The translations under genes were made by a program, and so were the position numbers. The notes beneath the pieces were generated by a model. That model did not search any database and was not told the DNA's origin. It saw nothing but the letters and a program-made list of their open reading frames with translations. Shown piece by piece: positions 1 to 5,835 of a stretch of DNA of 8,559 bases. Origin of the DNA: an uncultured Clostridia bacterium. GTDB taxonomy: Bacteria > Bacillota_A > Clostridia > TANB77 > CAG-508. Each line of letters starts with the position of its first letter. Positions within the stretch are counted from its first letter, which is position 1. Location of the stretch: positions 1-8,559 of the forward strand of contig CANQEA010000057.1 of NCBI GenBank assembly GCA_947594095.1. The letters are read 5' to 3'.

Positions 1-23
1 ATAATTCCTAAAACTTTACTCAT
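1..23 (-). CDS. 5' end of a divergent gene, partial (possible TmcAL-like)
   Basis: On the minus strand an ATG at 23-21 opens a frame that runs off the left edge after seven full codons, M-S-K-V-L-G-I. It is preceded at a normal distance by a ribosome site reading GAGAGGA (37-31), which is the main reason to believe it. Seven residues do not identify a protein. The pattern K-V-L-G-I-I/M would suit the start of TmcAL/YlbM, the tRNA(Met) cytidine acetate ligase, whose N-terminus usually continues into an EYNPFHNGH motif. That is only a guess, because the diagnostic residues lie outside the window. The gene is divergent from the ATPase gene at 209 and shares its upstream region. Confidence 0.45.
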
Positions 24-64
24 AGCAAAATCCTCTCTTGAACAAAATAAAATTTATTGATATA

Positions 65-93
65 ATATTATCATAAAATAAAAAAATGTTCAA
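65..93 (-). promoter_or_regulatory. Possible promoter for the divergent left-edge gene
   Basis: Read on the minus strand, TTGAAC (93-88) and TAATAT (70-65) are separated by 17 bases. The -35 is close to consensus but the -10 matches at only four of six positions. The predicted start near 58 would give a leader of about 35 bases before the ATG at 23. The region is so A+T-rich that chance matches are common, so this is tentative. Confidence 0.3.
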
Positions 94-104
94 GTTATCA
101 AAAA

Positions 105-158
105 AATATTCTATTACGAAAAAACTTGGAAATCCAAAAAAATTCGTAATAGAATATT
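105..158. repeat. Perfect 16-bp inverted repeat with nested small palindrome
   Basis: The left arm AATATTCTATTACGAA (105-120) is the exact reverse complement of the right arm (143-158), with 22 bases between them. The central segment contains a smaller palindrome, TTGG (126-129) and CCAA (134-137). The right arm ends inside the -35 box (157-162) of the ATPase gene promoter. Neither divergent promoter is predicted to transcribe the repeat, which suggests a role at the DNA level such as an operator. A remnant of a small inverted-repeat element is an alternative, but no flanking target duplication is visible. There is no T-run after either arm, so it does not look like a terminator. Confidence 0.8.
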
Positions 159-185
159 GACTTTATAATAATAATTTTATATAAT
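157..185 (+). promoter_or_regulatory. Sigma-A promoter of the AAA/DUF4143 ATPase gene
   Basis: TTGACT (157-162) and TATAAT (180-185) are separated by exactly 17 bases, a near-perfect vegetative promoter. Transcription would begin near 192, only a few bases before the ribosome site at 195-201, so the leader is very short (about 17 bases). The first two bases of the -35 box belong to the right arm of the inverted repeat 105-158, so a protein bound there could block RNA polymerase. Confidence 0.7.
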
Positions 186-208
186 TTTATTGAAAGAGGT
201 GCATTAAC

Positions 209-1462
209 ATGTACATTAAAAGAGATGATTATTTGAATAAACTAATAGCAAGACAAAACAATGGATTAGTTAAAGTTATAACTGGACTTAGAAGATCAGG
301 AAAATCATATTTATTGTTTAATATTTTTAAGAAATATTTAATTGAAAAAGGAATTGAAAAATCACATATTATTTCTATAGCATTAGATGATTTATCAAAT
401 GAAAAATTAAGAAATCCATATAATATGTTGAATTTTATAAAAGAAAAAATAACAGATAATGATTTGTATTATGTTATGTTGGATGAAGTTCAGTATTTAG
501 AAAGATTCGAAGAAGTTTTAAATAGTTTAATGCATATTGATAATATTGATATTTATGTAACAGGAAGTAATTCTAAATTTTTATCTTCTGATGTAATAAC
601 AGAATTTAGAGGTCGTGGAGACGAAATACACATTTACCCATTAAGTTTTAGAGAATTTTTTTCTGTATTTGAAGGAACAAAAGAAGAAGCTTGGGATAAA
701 TATTTTACTTATGGAGGCATGCCACTTGTATTATCATATAATACGCCACAAGAGAAATCTGAATATTTGCACTCTTTATTTGATAAAGTGTATGTTTCAG
801 ATATTATTGAAAGACATAAAGTGAGAAATAAAGAAGAATTAGATGAGCTTTTAGATATTTTGTCATCATCAATAGGTTCACTTACAAATCCATTAAAATT
901 ATCTAGAACATATAAGAGCGAAAAAAACAAAGTCATTAGCGATAAAACAATAAATAACTACATAGGGTATTTTGAAGATTCATTTTTAATAAACAAAGCA
1001 AAAAGATATAATATAAAAGGGAAAAAATATATAAATTCTCCTTATAAATTTTATTTTGAAGATATTGGTTTAAGAAATGCTAGACTAAACTTTAGACAAA
1101 CCGAAGAAAACCATATAATGGAAAATATCATATATAATGAACTTAAAATTCGTGGATACAATGTTGATGTTGGAGTTGTTGAAATTTTTGATACAGATAG
1201 TAATGGAAAAACAATATTTAGAAATTATGAAGTTGACTTTATTGCAACACAAGAAAGCAAAAAATATTATATTCAATCAGCATTTAATATGAATAGTGAA
1301 GAAAAAGAAAAACAAGAAAAAAATTCACTTATAAATATAGATGATTCGTTTAAAAAAATTATTGTTGTAAAAGATAATATTATGCCTAAAAGAGATGAGT
1401 ATGGTATTACTACAGTTGGGATATATGATTTTCTTCTAGATGAAAAAAGTTTAGAATTATAA
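209..1462 (+). CDS. AAA ATPase with C-terminal DUF4143 domain
   Basis: This 417-residue protein belongs to the widespread AAA_14 plus DUF4143 family of predicted ATPases. Visible motifs are a Walker A loop GLRRSGKS (26-33), a Walker B strand ending LDE (91-93), a sensor-like TGSNS (118-122), the family motif [17 protein letters not shown] (134-150) and YGGMP (168-172). The C-terminal part (about 300-417) has the nuclease-like fold signature of DUF4143, with EVDF at 341-344. The (D/E)xK position of active PD-(D/E)XK enzymes appears to read Q-S-A (356-358), so nuclease activity is doubtful. The physiological role of this family is largely unknown; links to defence or toxin-antitoxin functions are speculative. 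The start is fixed by AGAGGTG at 195-201, seven bases upstream. The gene has its own promoter and may be cotranscribed with rnhA, 29 bases downstream. Confidence 0.9.
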   Translation: MYIKRDDYLNKLIARQNNGLVKVITGLRRSGKSYLLFNIFKKYLIEKGIEKSHIISIALDDLSNEKLRNPYNMLNFIKEKITDNDLYYVMLDEVQYLERFEEVLNSLMHIDNIDIYVTGSNSKFLSSDVITEFRGRGDEIHIYPLSFREFFSVFEGTKEEAWDKYFTYGGMPLVLSYNTPQEKSEYLHSLFDKVYVSDIIERHKVRNKEELDELLDILSSSIGSLTNPLKLSRTYKSEKNKVISDKTINNYIGYFEDSFLINKAKRYNIKGKKYINSPYKFYFEDIGLRNARLNFRQTEENHIMENIIYNELKIRGYNVDVGVVEIFDTDSNGKTIFRNYEVDFIATQESKKYYIQSAFNMNSEEKEKQEKNSLINIDDSFKKIIVVKDNIMPKRDEYGITTVGIYDFLLDEKSLEL

Positions 1463-1491
1463 TTTTTAAGTATTTTAAGAAAGGATTATTT

Positions 1492-1926
1492 ATGGATAAA
1501 GTTACAATATATACTGATGGCGCATGCTCAGGAAACCCAGGACCAGGGGGGTGGGGAGCAATACTAATGTATAAAGATAATAAAAAAGAAATATCAGGAG
1601 GAAAAAAAGACACAACAAACAATATAATGGAACTTACTGCCGTAGTTGAAGCGTTGAAAATGTTAAAACATCCTTGTGAAGTAGATTTATATAGTGATAG
1701 TGCATATGTTGTAAATGGATTTGACAAAGGCTGGATTTATGCATGGGTCAAAAACGATTGGAAAACAGCAGACAAAAAGCCAGTTAAGAATAAGGAAATA
1801 TGGCAAGAATTATACGAATTAACTAAAATACATAAAGTAAACTTTATTAAAGTAAAAGGTCATAGTGATAACGAATATAATAACAGATGTGATACATTAG
1901 CAACAACTGCAATAAAGGACTTATAA
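1492..1926 (+). CDS. rnhA: Ribonuclease HI
   Basis: A 144-residue RNase H type 1 enzyme, which cuts the RNA strand of RNA:DNA hybrids such as R-loops and primer remnants. All catalytic residues are present and spaced as in Escherichia coli RNase HI: D9 in the [13 protein letters not shown] motif, E47 in MELTA, D69 in YSDSAYV, H124 in [10 protein letters not shown] and D134. The segment [21 protein letters not shown] (80-100) is the basic handle loop that grips the hybrid, so this is the full-length form and not a handle-less variant. Length is normal for the family and no N-terminal hybrid-binding domain is present. The ribosome site AAAGGA (1480-1485) lies six bases before the ATG. No promoter stands out in the 29-base gap from the preceding gene, so read-through from the ATPase gene is likely. 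No clear terminator follows. Confidence 0.97.
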   Translation: MDKVTIYTDGACSGNPGPGGWGAILMYKDNKKEISGGKKDTTNNIMELTAVVEALKMLKHPCEVDLYSDSAYVVNGFDKGWIYAWVKNDWKTADKKPVKNKEIWQELYELTKIHKVNFIKVKGHSDNEYNNRCDTLATTAIKDL

Positions 1927-1957
1927 TATTACATTTTGATTACATTGGCAAAAAATA

Positions 1958-1986
1958 TTGAATTATTCTAAAAATTCCTATATAAT
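1958..1986 (+). promoter_or_regulatory. Sigma-A promoter of the HD-GYP-like/EndoQ-like gene pair
   Basis: TTGAAT (1958-1963) and a consensus TATAAT (1981-1986) are separated by 17 bases in the rnhA-downstream gap. A start near 1993 would give a leader of about 38 bases ending in the strong ribosome site AAAGGAGG (2017-2024). This makes the two following genes an independent transcription unit, with possible read-through into spoIIM. Confidence 0.65.
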
Positions 1987-2030
1987 AAAATTGTACCAAG
2001 TATTCACAAAAGTAACAAAGGAGGAAATAG

Positions 2031-2837
2031 ATGGAAACCTTTGCAGAATATATATTAGAAGAAAAAAATCTAGATGCAAAAATGGAAATAGCATATTATT
2101 TAGCAAAGAAAAAAGGCATATTTTTTGCTAAATCTGTAATACTTAAAACTGAGCTTGCAAGACTTTTTCTAAATTATGCAAAATTAGGATTTGACAATAA
2201 TTTAGTACTCACTGCTAGCCTTTTATGTAATTGTAAAAAAGTAAATAATGCACAAAATATAGAAAAAATACACTCATATGCGAAAGAAGGGGCAGATTAT
2301 TTAAAAGGTTTAGGATTTAACGATAGATTTTGTAAAATATGTGAGGAAGTAAATAGATACAGTAATAGTAATCCAAGAGAAAAAGAAAGTGATGTATTAG
2401 AGCTAGTAGACCAATTTGGTGGTATGCTTTTAGATAGACCTGAAAGATCAGGATTTGATCCGGCAGAGGCGCTAGTTGTGTTAGAACACAGAAATTTAAA
2501 GGATGAATTTAACAGATATTTATATTTATTTGATGATTTTATAGGTTTTATGCAAAAAATCGTAATAAACAAAATAGGAGCAGAAAATGCAATAGAGCAT
2601 TTAGTAAAGTTATATAATGAAACAAATGGAATATTAAGTTATATTAGAAAAGTATGTTATGAATTTGAACCTGAAGTAGATAAAATAATTAATAAACAGC
2701 TAGAAAATATAACAAAAATTATGTTTGAACAACAAAAGAGAAATAGGTCATTATTTACAGAAGAAACCACAAAGAGGGCAATGGAACATCTGTTAAATAA
2801 TAATGAAAATGTAAAAACAGTAAAAGCAGATAATTAA
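2031..2837 (+). CDS. Degenerate HD-GYP-like protein, probably non-catalytic
   Basis: A 268-residue, largely helical soluble protein. Residues about 35-150 follow the outline of an HD-GYP domain but without its metal ligands. The segment TASLLCNCKK (61-70) sits where the ALLHD-G-K motif is expected and has C-N in place of H-D. YAKEGADYLKGLGF (83-96) matches the next helix with Tyr where His is usual. The H-H-E and GYP stretch is reduced to VNRYSNSNPREK (107-118). DRPERSGFDPAEAL (135-148) resembles the conserved D-RPYR-(A/S)-F-P-EAL end of HD-GYP domains. The remaining helical C-terminus (about 150-268) is charged and not recognised. Loss of the ligands argues against phosphodiesterase activity and for a binding or regulatory role. 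The start is set by AAAGGAGG at 2017-2024, six bases before the ATG. The EndoQ-like gene follows after 21 bases, so the two are almost certainly cotranscribed. Confidence 0.75.
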   Translation: METFAEYILEEKNLDAKMEIAYYLAKKKGIFFAKSVILKTELARLFLNYAKLGFDNNLVLTASLLCNCKKVNNAQNIEKIHSYAKEGADYLKGLGFNDRFCKICEEVNRYSNSNPREKESDVLELVDQFGGMLLDRPERSGFDPAEALVVLEHRNLKDEFNRYLYLFDDFIGFMQKIVINKIGAENAIEHLVKLYNETNGILSYIRKVCYEFEPEVDKIINKQLENITKIMFEQQKRNRSLFTEETTKRAMEHLLNNNENVKTVKADN

Positions 2838-2858
2838 TAAATAGGGAAGGAATAAAAA

Positions 2859-4055
2859 ATGTACGAAATATTCGCAGATATGCATGTACACATAGGAAGA
2901 AGTGAAAAAGGAAAACCAATTAAAATAACAGCAGCAAAAAGTTTAAATTTTGCAAATATTGCAAAAGAATGTGCAGAAAAAAAAGGAATACAAGTAGTAG
3001 GAATAATAGATTGTGCATCTCCTTATGTTATAGAAGATATAGAAAATTTTCTTAAAACTGGTGAAGCTTATGAATTAGAAGATGGGGGAATTATTTATCA
3101 AGATAAAGTATGTATTCTACTTGGAAGTGAAGTAGAAACATCAGAAAAAGGAAGAAATGGAAAATGTGGAAGTGCCCACAATATATGTTTTTTCCCTCAT
3201 TTACAAGATATAAAAGGATTTTCAAATGAACTTAGTAAACACCTAAAAAATATTACTCTAAGTACTCAAAGGTCAGATTTATCTGGATATGATTTAATAG
3301 ATATGGTAGAAAAATACAATGGAATATTAATTCCAGCGCATGTATTTACACCACATAAAAGCTATTATGGAAATTGTACAGATAGATTAGAAAACATATT
3401 CAAAGAAAAATATAATAAAATATTTGCAATTGAACTTGGGCTTAGTTCTGATACTTATCTTGCAGACACAATATCAGAATTAGAAACAAAAACATTTTTA
3501 ACAAATTCAGATGCTCATTCATTACCTAAAATTGCAAGAGAATACAACAAAATGCAAGTAGAAGATATTTCATTTAAAGAAATTGTTAAAGCTTTAAAAG
3601 GGGAAGATGGAAGAAAAATTATAGCAAATTATGGATTAGATCCAAAGCTTGGCAAATATCATAGAACATACTGTGATGATTGTGAAGAATCAATAGAAAC
3701 AAAAGAACCTGTTGAAATCTGCCCTAAATGTGGTGGAAAAAACATAACATTTGGAGTTTTTGATAGAATAGAATTAATAAAAGATAAAAAAGAAACAAAA
3801 AGCCCTAAAAATAGGCCACCATATATATATCAAGTGCCTTTAGGATTTATTCCAGGAGTTGGTGGAAAGACTGTTGAAAAGTTATTAAATACTTTTGAAA
3901 CAGAAATGAATATTTTGCATAAATTATCAGAAGATGATATAGAAGCGATTGTAGGAAAAAAAGTTGCATCAGCAATAGTAAATGCAAGAGAAGGCAAATT
4001 ACAAGTACATTCAGGTGGTGGAGGCAACTACGGAAAAGTTGAAGTAAAAAAATAA
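2859..4055 (+). CDS. Endonuclease Q-like PHP-domain protein (TIGR00375 type)
   Basis: A 398-residue protein with the architecture of endonuclease Q, which nicks DNA 5' of deaminated bases (uracil, hypoxanthine, xanthine) and abasic sites in archaea and some bacteria. The PHP metal site is visible as DMHVH (7-11), GSE (89-91), AHN (106-108), PAH (159-161) and NSDAH (216-220). A four-cysteine zinc ribbon follows: C272, C275, C288 and C291. A helix-hairpin-helix-like DNA-contact motif, IPGVGGKTVEKLL, lies at 331-343, and the tail contains a Gly-rich GGGGNYG near the end. All expected metal ligands seem intact, so activity is likely. The ribosome site AGGGAAGGA (2843-2851) supports the start. It is the second gene of a pair with the degenerate HD-GYP-like protein and lies upstream of spoIIM. 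The family call is firm; the exact substrate range is inferred from characterised relatives. Confidence 0.88.
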   Translation: MYEIFADMHVHIGRSEKGKPIKITAAKSLNFANIAKECAEKKGIQVVGIIDCASPYVIEDIENFLKTGEAYELEDGGIIYQDKVCILLGSEVETSEKGRNGKCGSAHNICFFPHLQDIKGFSNELSKHLKNITLSTQRSDLSGYDLIDMVEKYNGILIPAHVFTPHKSYYGNCTDRLENIFKEKYNKIFAIELGLSSDTYLADTISELETKTFLTNSDAHSLPKIAREYNKMQVEDISFKEIVKALKGEDGRKIIANYGLDPKLGKYHRTYCDDCEESIETKEPVEICPKCGGKNITFGVFDRIELIKDKKETKSPKNRPPYIYQVPLGFIPGVGGKTVEKLLNTFETEMNILHKLSEDDIEAIVGKKVASAIVNAREGKLQVHSGGGGNYGKVEVKK

Positions 4056-4080
4056 ATTAATAACATAAATAAAGTTCTAA

Positions 4081-4125
4081 AAATCTCTTTATCGAATACA
4101 CATTATGTATAAGATAAGGAGATTT
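4081..4125 (+). promoter_or_regulatory. Hairpin burying the spoIIM ribosome-binding site
   Basis: In RNA, 4081-4093 (AAATCTCTTTATC) can pair with 4113-4125 (GATAAGGAGATTT) over 13 consecutive pairs, twelve Watson-Crick and one U-G. An inner stem ATACA (4096-4100) with TGTAT (4106-4110) closes a five-base loop. The right arm contains the whole AAGGAGAT ribosome site of spoIIM, so the folded form should block initiation. No T-run follows, so it is not an intrinsic terminator. A transcript reading in from the EndoQ-like gene would carry both arms. One that started inside the loop would lack the left arm and be translatable. Confidence 0.7.
4115..4123 (+). promoter_or_regulatory. Ribosome-binding site deciding the spoIIM start
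   Basis: TAAGGAGAT ends five bases before the ATG at 4129, with the GGAG core seven bases away. An in-frame ATG at 4105 lies upstream of this site and has no ribosome site of its own, so 4129 is the better start. Confidence 0.85.
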
Positions 4126-4128
4126 ATT

Positions 4129-4770
4129 ATGAGAAAAAATCAAAAGTTTAGAAATACAAAAGAAGCTATAAAAGAACATATAAGAAACAATAGAAAAGAA
4201 TATCTAGTTGTTTGTTTACTATTTATAATTGGAATATTTTTAGGAGTACTTTTTGTAAATAAGATGCAACAAGAAGAATTGGAGCAAGGTAAAACTTATT
4301 TAAGTACATTTATTGAAAACTATAAAACAACAGAAAATACAAATAATATGGAGATTTTACAAAATAGTATTAAACAAAATATATTACTTGCTTTAATTAT
4401 TTGGTTTTTTGGTACAACAGTAATTGGTATGCCTGTTGTTTTTGGAATGGTTATATATAGAGGTTTTTCTTTAGGATATACTATATCTTTATCAATTGTG
4501 ACTTTAGGGTTTTCAAAAGGCTTAGCTTTTATATTAGTTAGCTTATTATTACAAAATATATTATTTATTCCTGCAATTTTAGCATTAGCTGTTAGTGGAT
4601 TTAAACTATACAAATCTATTATTAAAGATAAAAGAAGAGAAAATATAAAACTTGAAATAATAAGACATACAATTTTTTCTGTTATTATGCTAGTGGTTTT
4701 AATTATTTCATCAATAATAGAAGCTTTTGTTTCAATGAAAGGATTAAAAATACTGGTTAAATACCTATAA
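4129..4770 (+). CDS. spoIIM: Stage II sporulation protein M
   Basis: A 213-residue polytopic membrane protein of the mother cell. With SpoIID and SpoIIP it forms the DMP complex, which remodels septal peptidoglycan and drives engulfment of the forespore. Hydrophobic segments lie at about 25-44, 85-110, 113-135, 137-157 and 178-200, which fits the five-helix plan. The stretch IIWFFGTTVIGMPVVF (90-105), followed by RGFSLGYT (111-118) and LLLQNILFIPA (139-149), matches the conserved centre of SpoIIM. The basic N-terminus is expected to be cytoplasmic. Length is close to the B. subtilis protein. The start at 4129 is chosen because AAGGAGAT precedes it; an ATG at 4105 would add eight residues upstream of that site. 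Translation is probably gated by the hairpin 4081-4125. No convincing sporulation promoter was found. spoIIM and xerD are also close together in B. subtilis, there with fur between them. Confidence 0.93.
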   Translation: MRKNQKFRNTKEAIKEHIRNNRKEYLVVCLLFIIGIFLGVLFVNKMQQEELEQGKTYLSTFIENYKTTENTNNMEILQNSIKQNILLALIIWFFGTTVIGMPVVFGMVIYRGFSLGYTISLSIVTLGFSKGLAFILVSLLLQNILFIPAILALAVSGFKLYKSIIKDKRRENIKLEIIRHTIFSVIMLVVLIISSIIEAFVSMKGLKILVKYL

Positions 4771-4816
4771 AAACAGAGATTTTACAAAAAAATAAGAAAA
4801 AAATTAAAAAAAATCG

Positions 4817-4836
4817 AAAAATGTATTTACATTTTT
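4817..4836. repeat. AT-rich palindrome between spoIIM and xerD
   Basis: AAAAATGT (4817-4824) and ACATTTTT (4829-4836) form an 8-bp stem with a four-base loop, continuing into a run of T to 4837. It could act as a weak terminator after spoIIM, but the stem has only two G-C equivalents. It also covers most of the -35 box of the predicted xerD promoter (4826-4831). No better spoIIM terminator is visible in the 134-base gap. Confidence 0.5.
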
Positions 4837-4854
4837 TAAAATTTTTGATATAAC
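4826..4854 (+). promoter_or_regulatory. Sigma-A promoter of xerD
   Basis: TTTACA (4826-4831) and TATAAC (4849-4854) are separated by 17 bases. A start near 4861 would give a leader of about 44 bases. This would let xerD be expressed in growing cells independently of the sporulation gene upstream. The -35 box lies inside the palindrome 4817-4836. Confidence 0.6.
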
Positions 4855-4904
4855 ATATATAGTTTATGTAAAGAACAAATTTTGGGTAGAGGTAGGGATT
4901 AAAT

Positions 4905-5783
4905 ATGGAAAGACAATTAAAGTTTTTTTTCAATTTTTTGGAGAATGATAAGAAATTATCAGATAACACATTACAATCATACAAAAGAGATTTAAAACAA
5001 TTTAGACAATATTTAGAAGCAACAGGAGTTCATTACAATAGAGTTAAAGAAGAAGACATAAAAGAATACATTAAAGAAATGGAAGAAGAAGGAAAGAAGG
5101 CTTCTAGTATATCTAGAAGTATTGCATCAATTCGTTCTTTCTATCAATTTATAGTTAAAAACAAAAAGATGAGACAAGATCCAACTGCAAATATTCAATC
5201 ACCAAAAATAGAAAAAAGAGTACCAAATGTACTTACTGCTCAAGAAGTAGAATTATTATTAGAGCAACCAAAAGATATTGACTTAAAAGGTATTAGAGAT
5301 AAAGCAATGCTAGAATTTGCATATGCTACAGGTATGAGAGTAACTGAAATTATTTCTTTGAATATTGATGATGTAAATGTTGAAGAAGGATTTGTAAAAT
5401 GCAAACATGGAACAAGAGAACGTACAATTCCTTTAGGAAACATGGCATTAAAAGCATTAAAAGAATATATCGATGATGCAAGAGATATTTTAATTAAAAA
5501 AGATGAAACAGCATTATTTGTTAATATAAATGGAACAAGATTAACAAGACAAGGTTTCTGGAAAATTATTAAATATTATAAAGAACAAGCACACATAACT
5601 AAAGATATAACACCACATGTTTTAAGACATTCTTTTGCAACACACCTATTACAAAATGGTGCAGACTTAAAAGCAATCCAAACAATGCTTGGTCATTCAG
5701 ATATTTCATCAACACAAGTATATATGCAATTCCAAGATGAAGCATTAAAGAATGTATATCAAAAAGCTCATCCAAGAGCATAG
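4905..5783 (+). CDS. xerD: Site-specific tyrosine recombinase XerD
   Basis: A 292-residue tyrosine recombinase of the Xer type, which with XerC resolves chromosome dimers at dif near the terminus. The N-terminal SAM-like core-binding domain (about 1-90) includes LSDNTLQSYKRDL (18-30). The catalytic domain shows R145 in ATGMRVTEI, probable catalytic K167 in CKHGTRER, H238 and R241 in PHVLRHSFATHLL, H264 in LGHSDISSTQVY and the nucleophile Y273. The final segment ALKNVYQKAHPRA matches the usual Xer C-terminus, where the protein contacts its partner. Length, residues and location next to spoIIM argue for housekeeping XerD rather than a phage or transposon integrase. The ribosome region AGAGGTAGGGA (4888-4898) precedes the ATG. 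The gene ends before a strong terminator shared with the convergent ATPase gene. Confidence 0.95.
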   Translation: MERQLKFFFNFLENDKKLSDNTLQSYKRDLKQFRQYLEATGVHYNRVKEEDIKEYIKEMEEEGKKASSISRSIASIRSFYQFIVKNKKMRQDPTANIQSPKIEKRVPNVLTAQEVELLLEQPKDIDLKGIRDKAMLEFAYATGMRVTEIISLNIDDVNVEEGFVKCKHGTRERTIPLGNMALKALKEYIDDARDILIKKDETALFVNINGTRLTRQGFWKIIKYYKEQAHITKDITPHVLRHSFATHLLQNGADLKAIQTMLGHSDISSTQVYMQFQDEALKNVYQKAHPRA

Positions 5784-5801
5784 TTTGAAAAATAATTACC
5801 T

Positions 5802-5835
5802 AAAAAAACTCCTCAAATACTGAGGAGTCCTTTTT
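5802..5835. terminator. Bidirectional intrinsic terminator between xerD and the ATPase gene
   Basis: ACTCCTCA (5808-5815) pairs perfectly with TGAGGAGT (5821-5828) around a five-base loop. Rightward, the stem is followed by CC and five T (5831-5835). Leftward, it is followed at once by a T-run, the complement of A 5802-5807. The leftward arrangement is the stronger one. The ATPase stop codon (5836-5834) lies only five bases before its hairpin, so this element ends both convergent genes. Confidence 0.9.

Noticed and set aside
1540..1560. G-rich tract inside rnhA as a possible quadruplex
   Set aside because: It encodes the conserved GNPGPGGWG motif and lacks four well-spaced G-runs of three or more.
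1927..1957. Terminator after rnhA
   Set aside because: No stem followed by a T-run could be found in this stretch.
4105..4128. Upstream in-frame ATG for spoIIM, adding eight residues
   Set aside because: It precedes the AAGGAGAT ribosome site, lies in the hairpin loop and has no ribosome site of its own; SpoIIM homologues begin near the basic MRK start at 4129.
4905..5783. XerD as integrase of a mobile element
   Set aside because: Residues and length fit housekeeping XerD, it sits by spoIIM as in B. subtilis, and no attachment repeats or phage genes are nearby.
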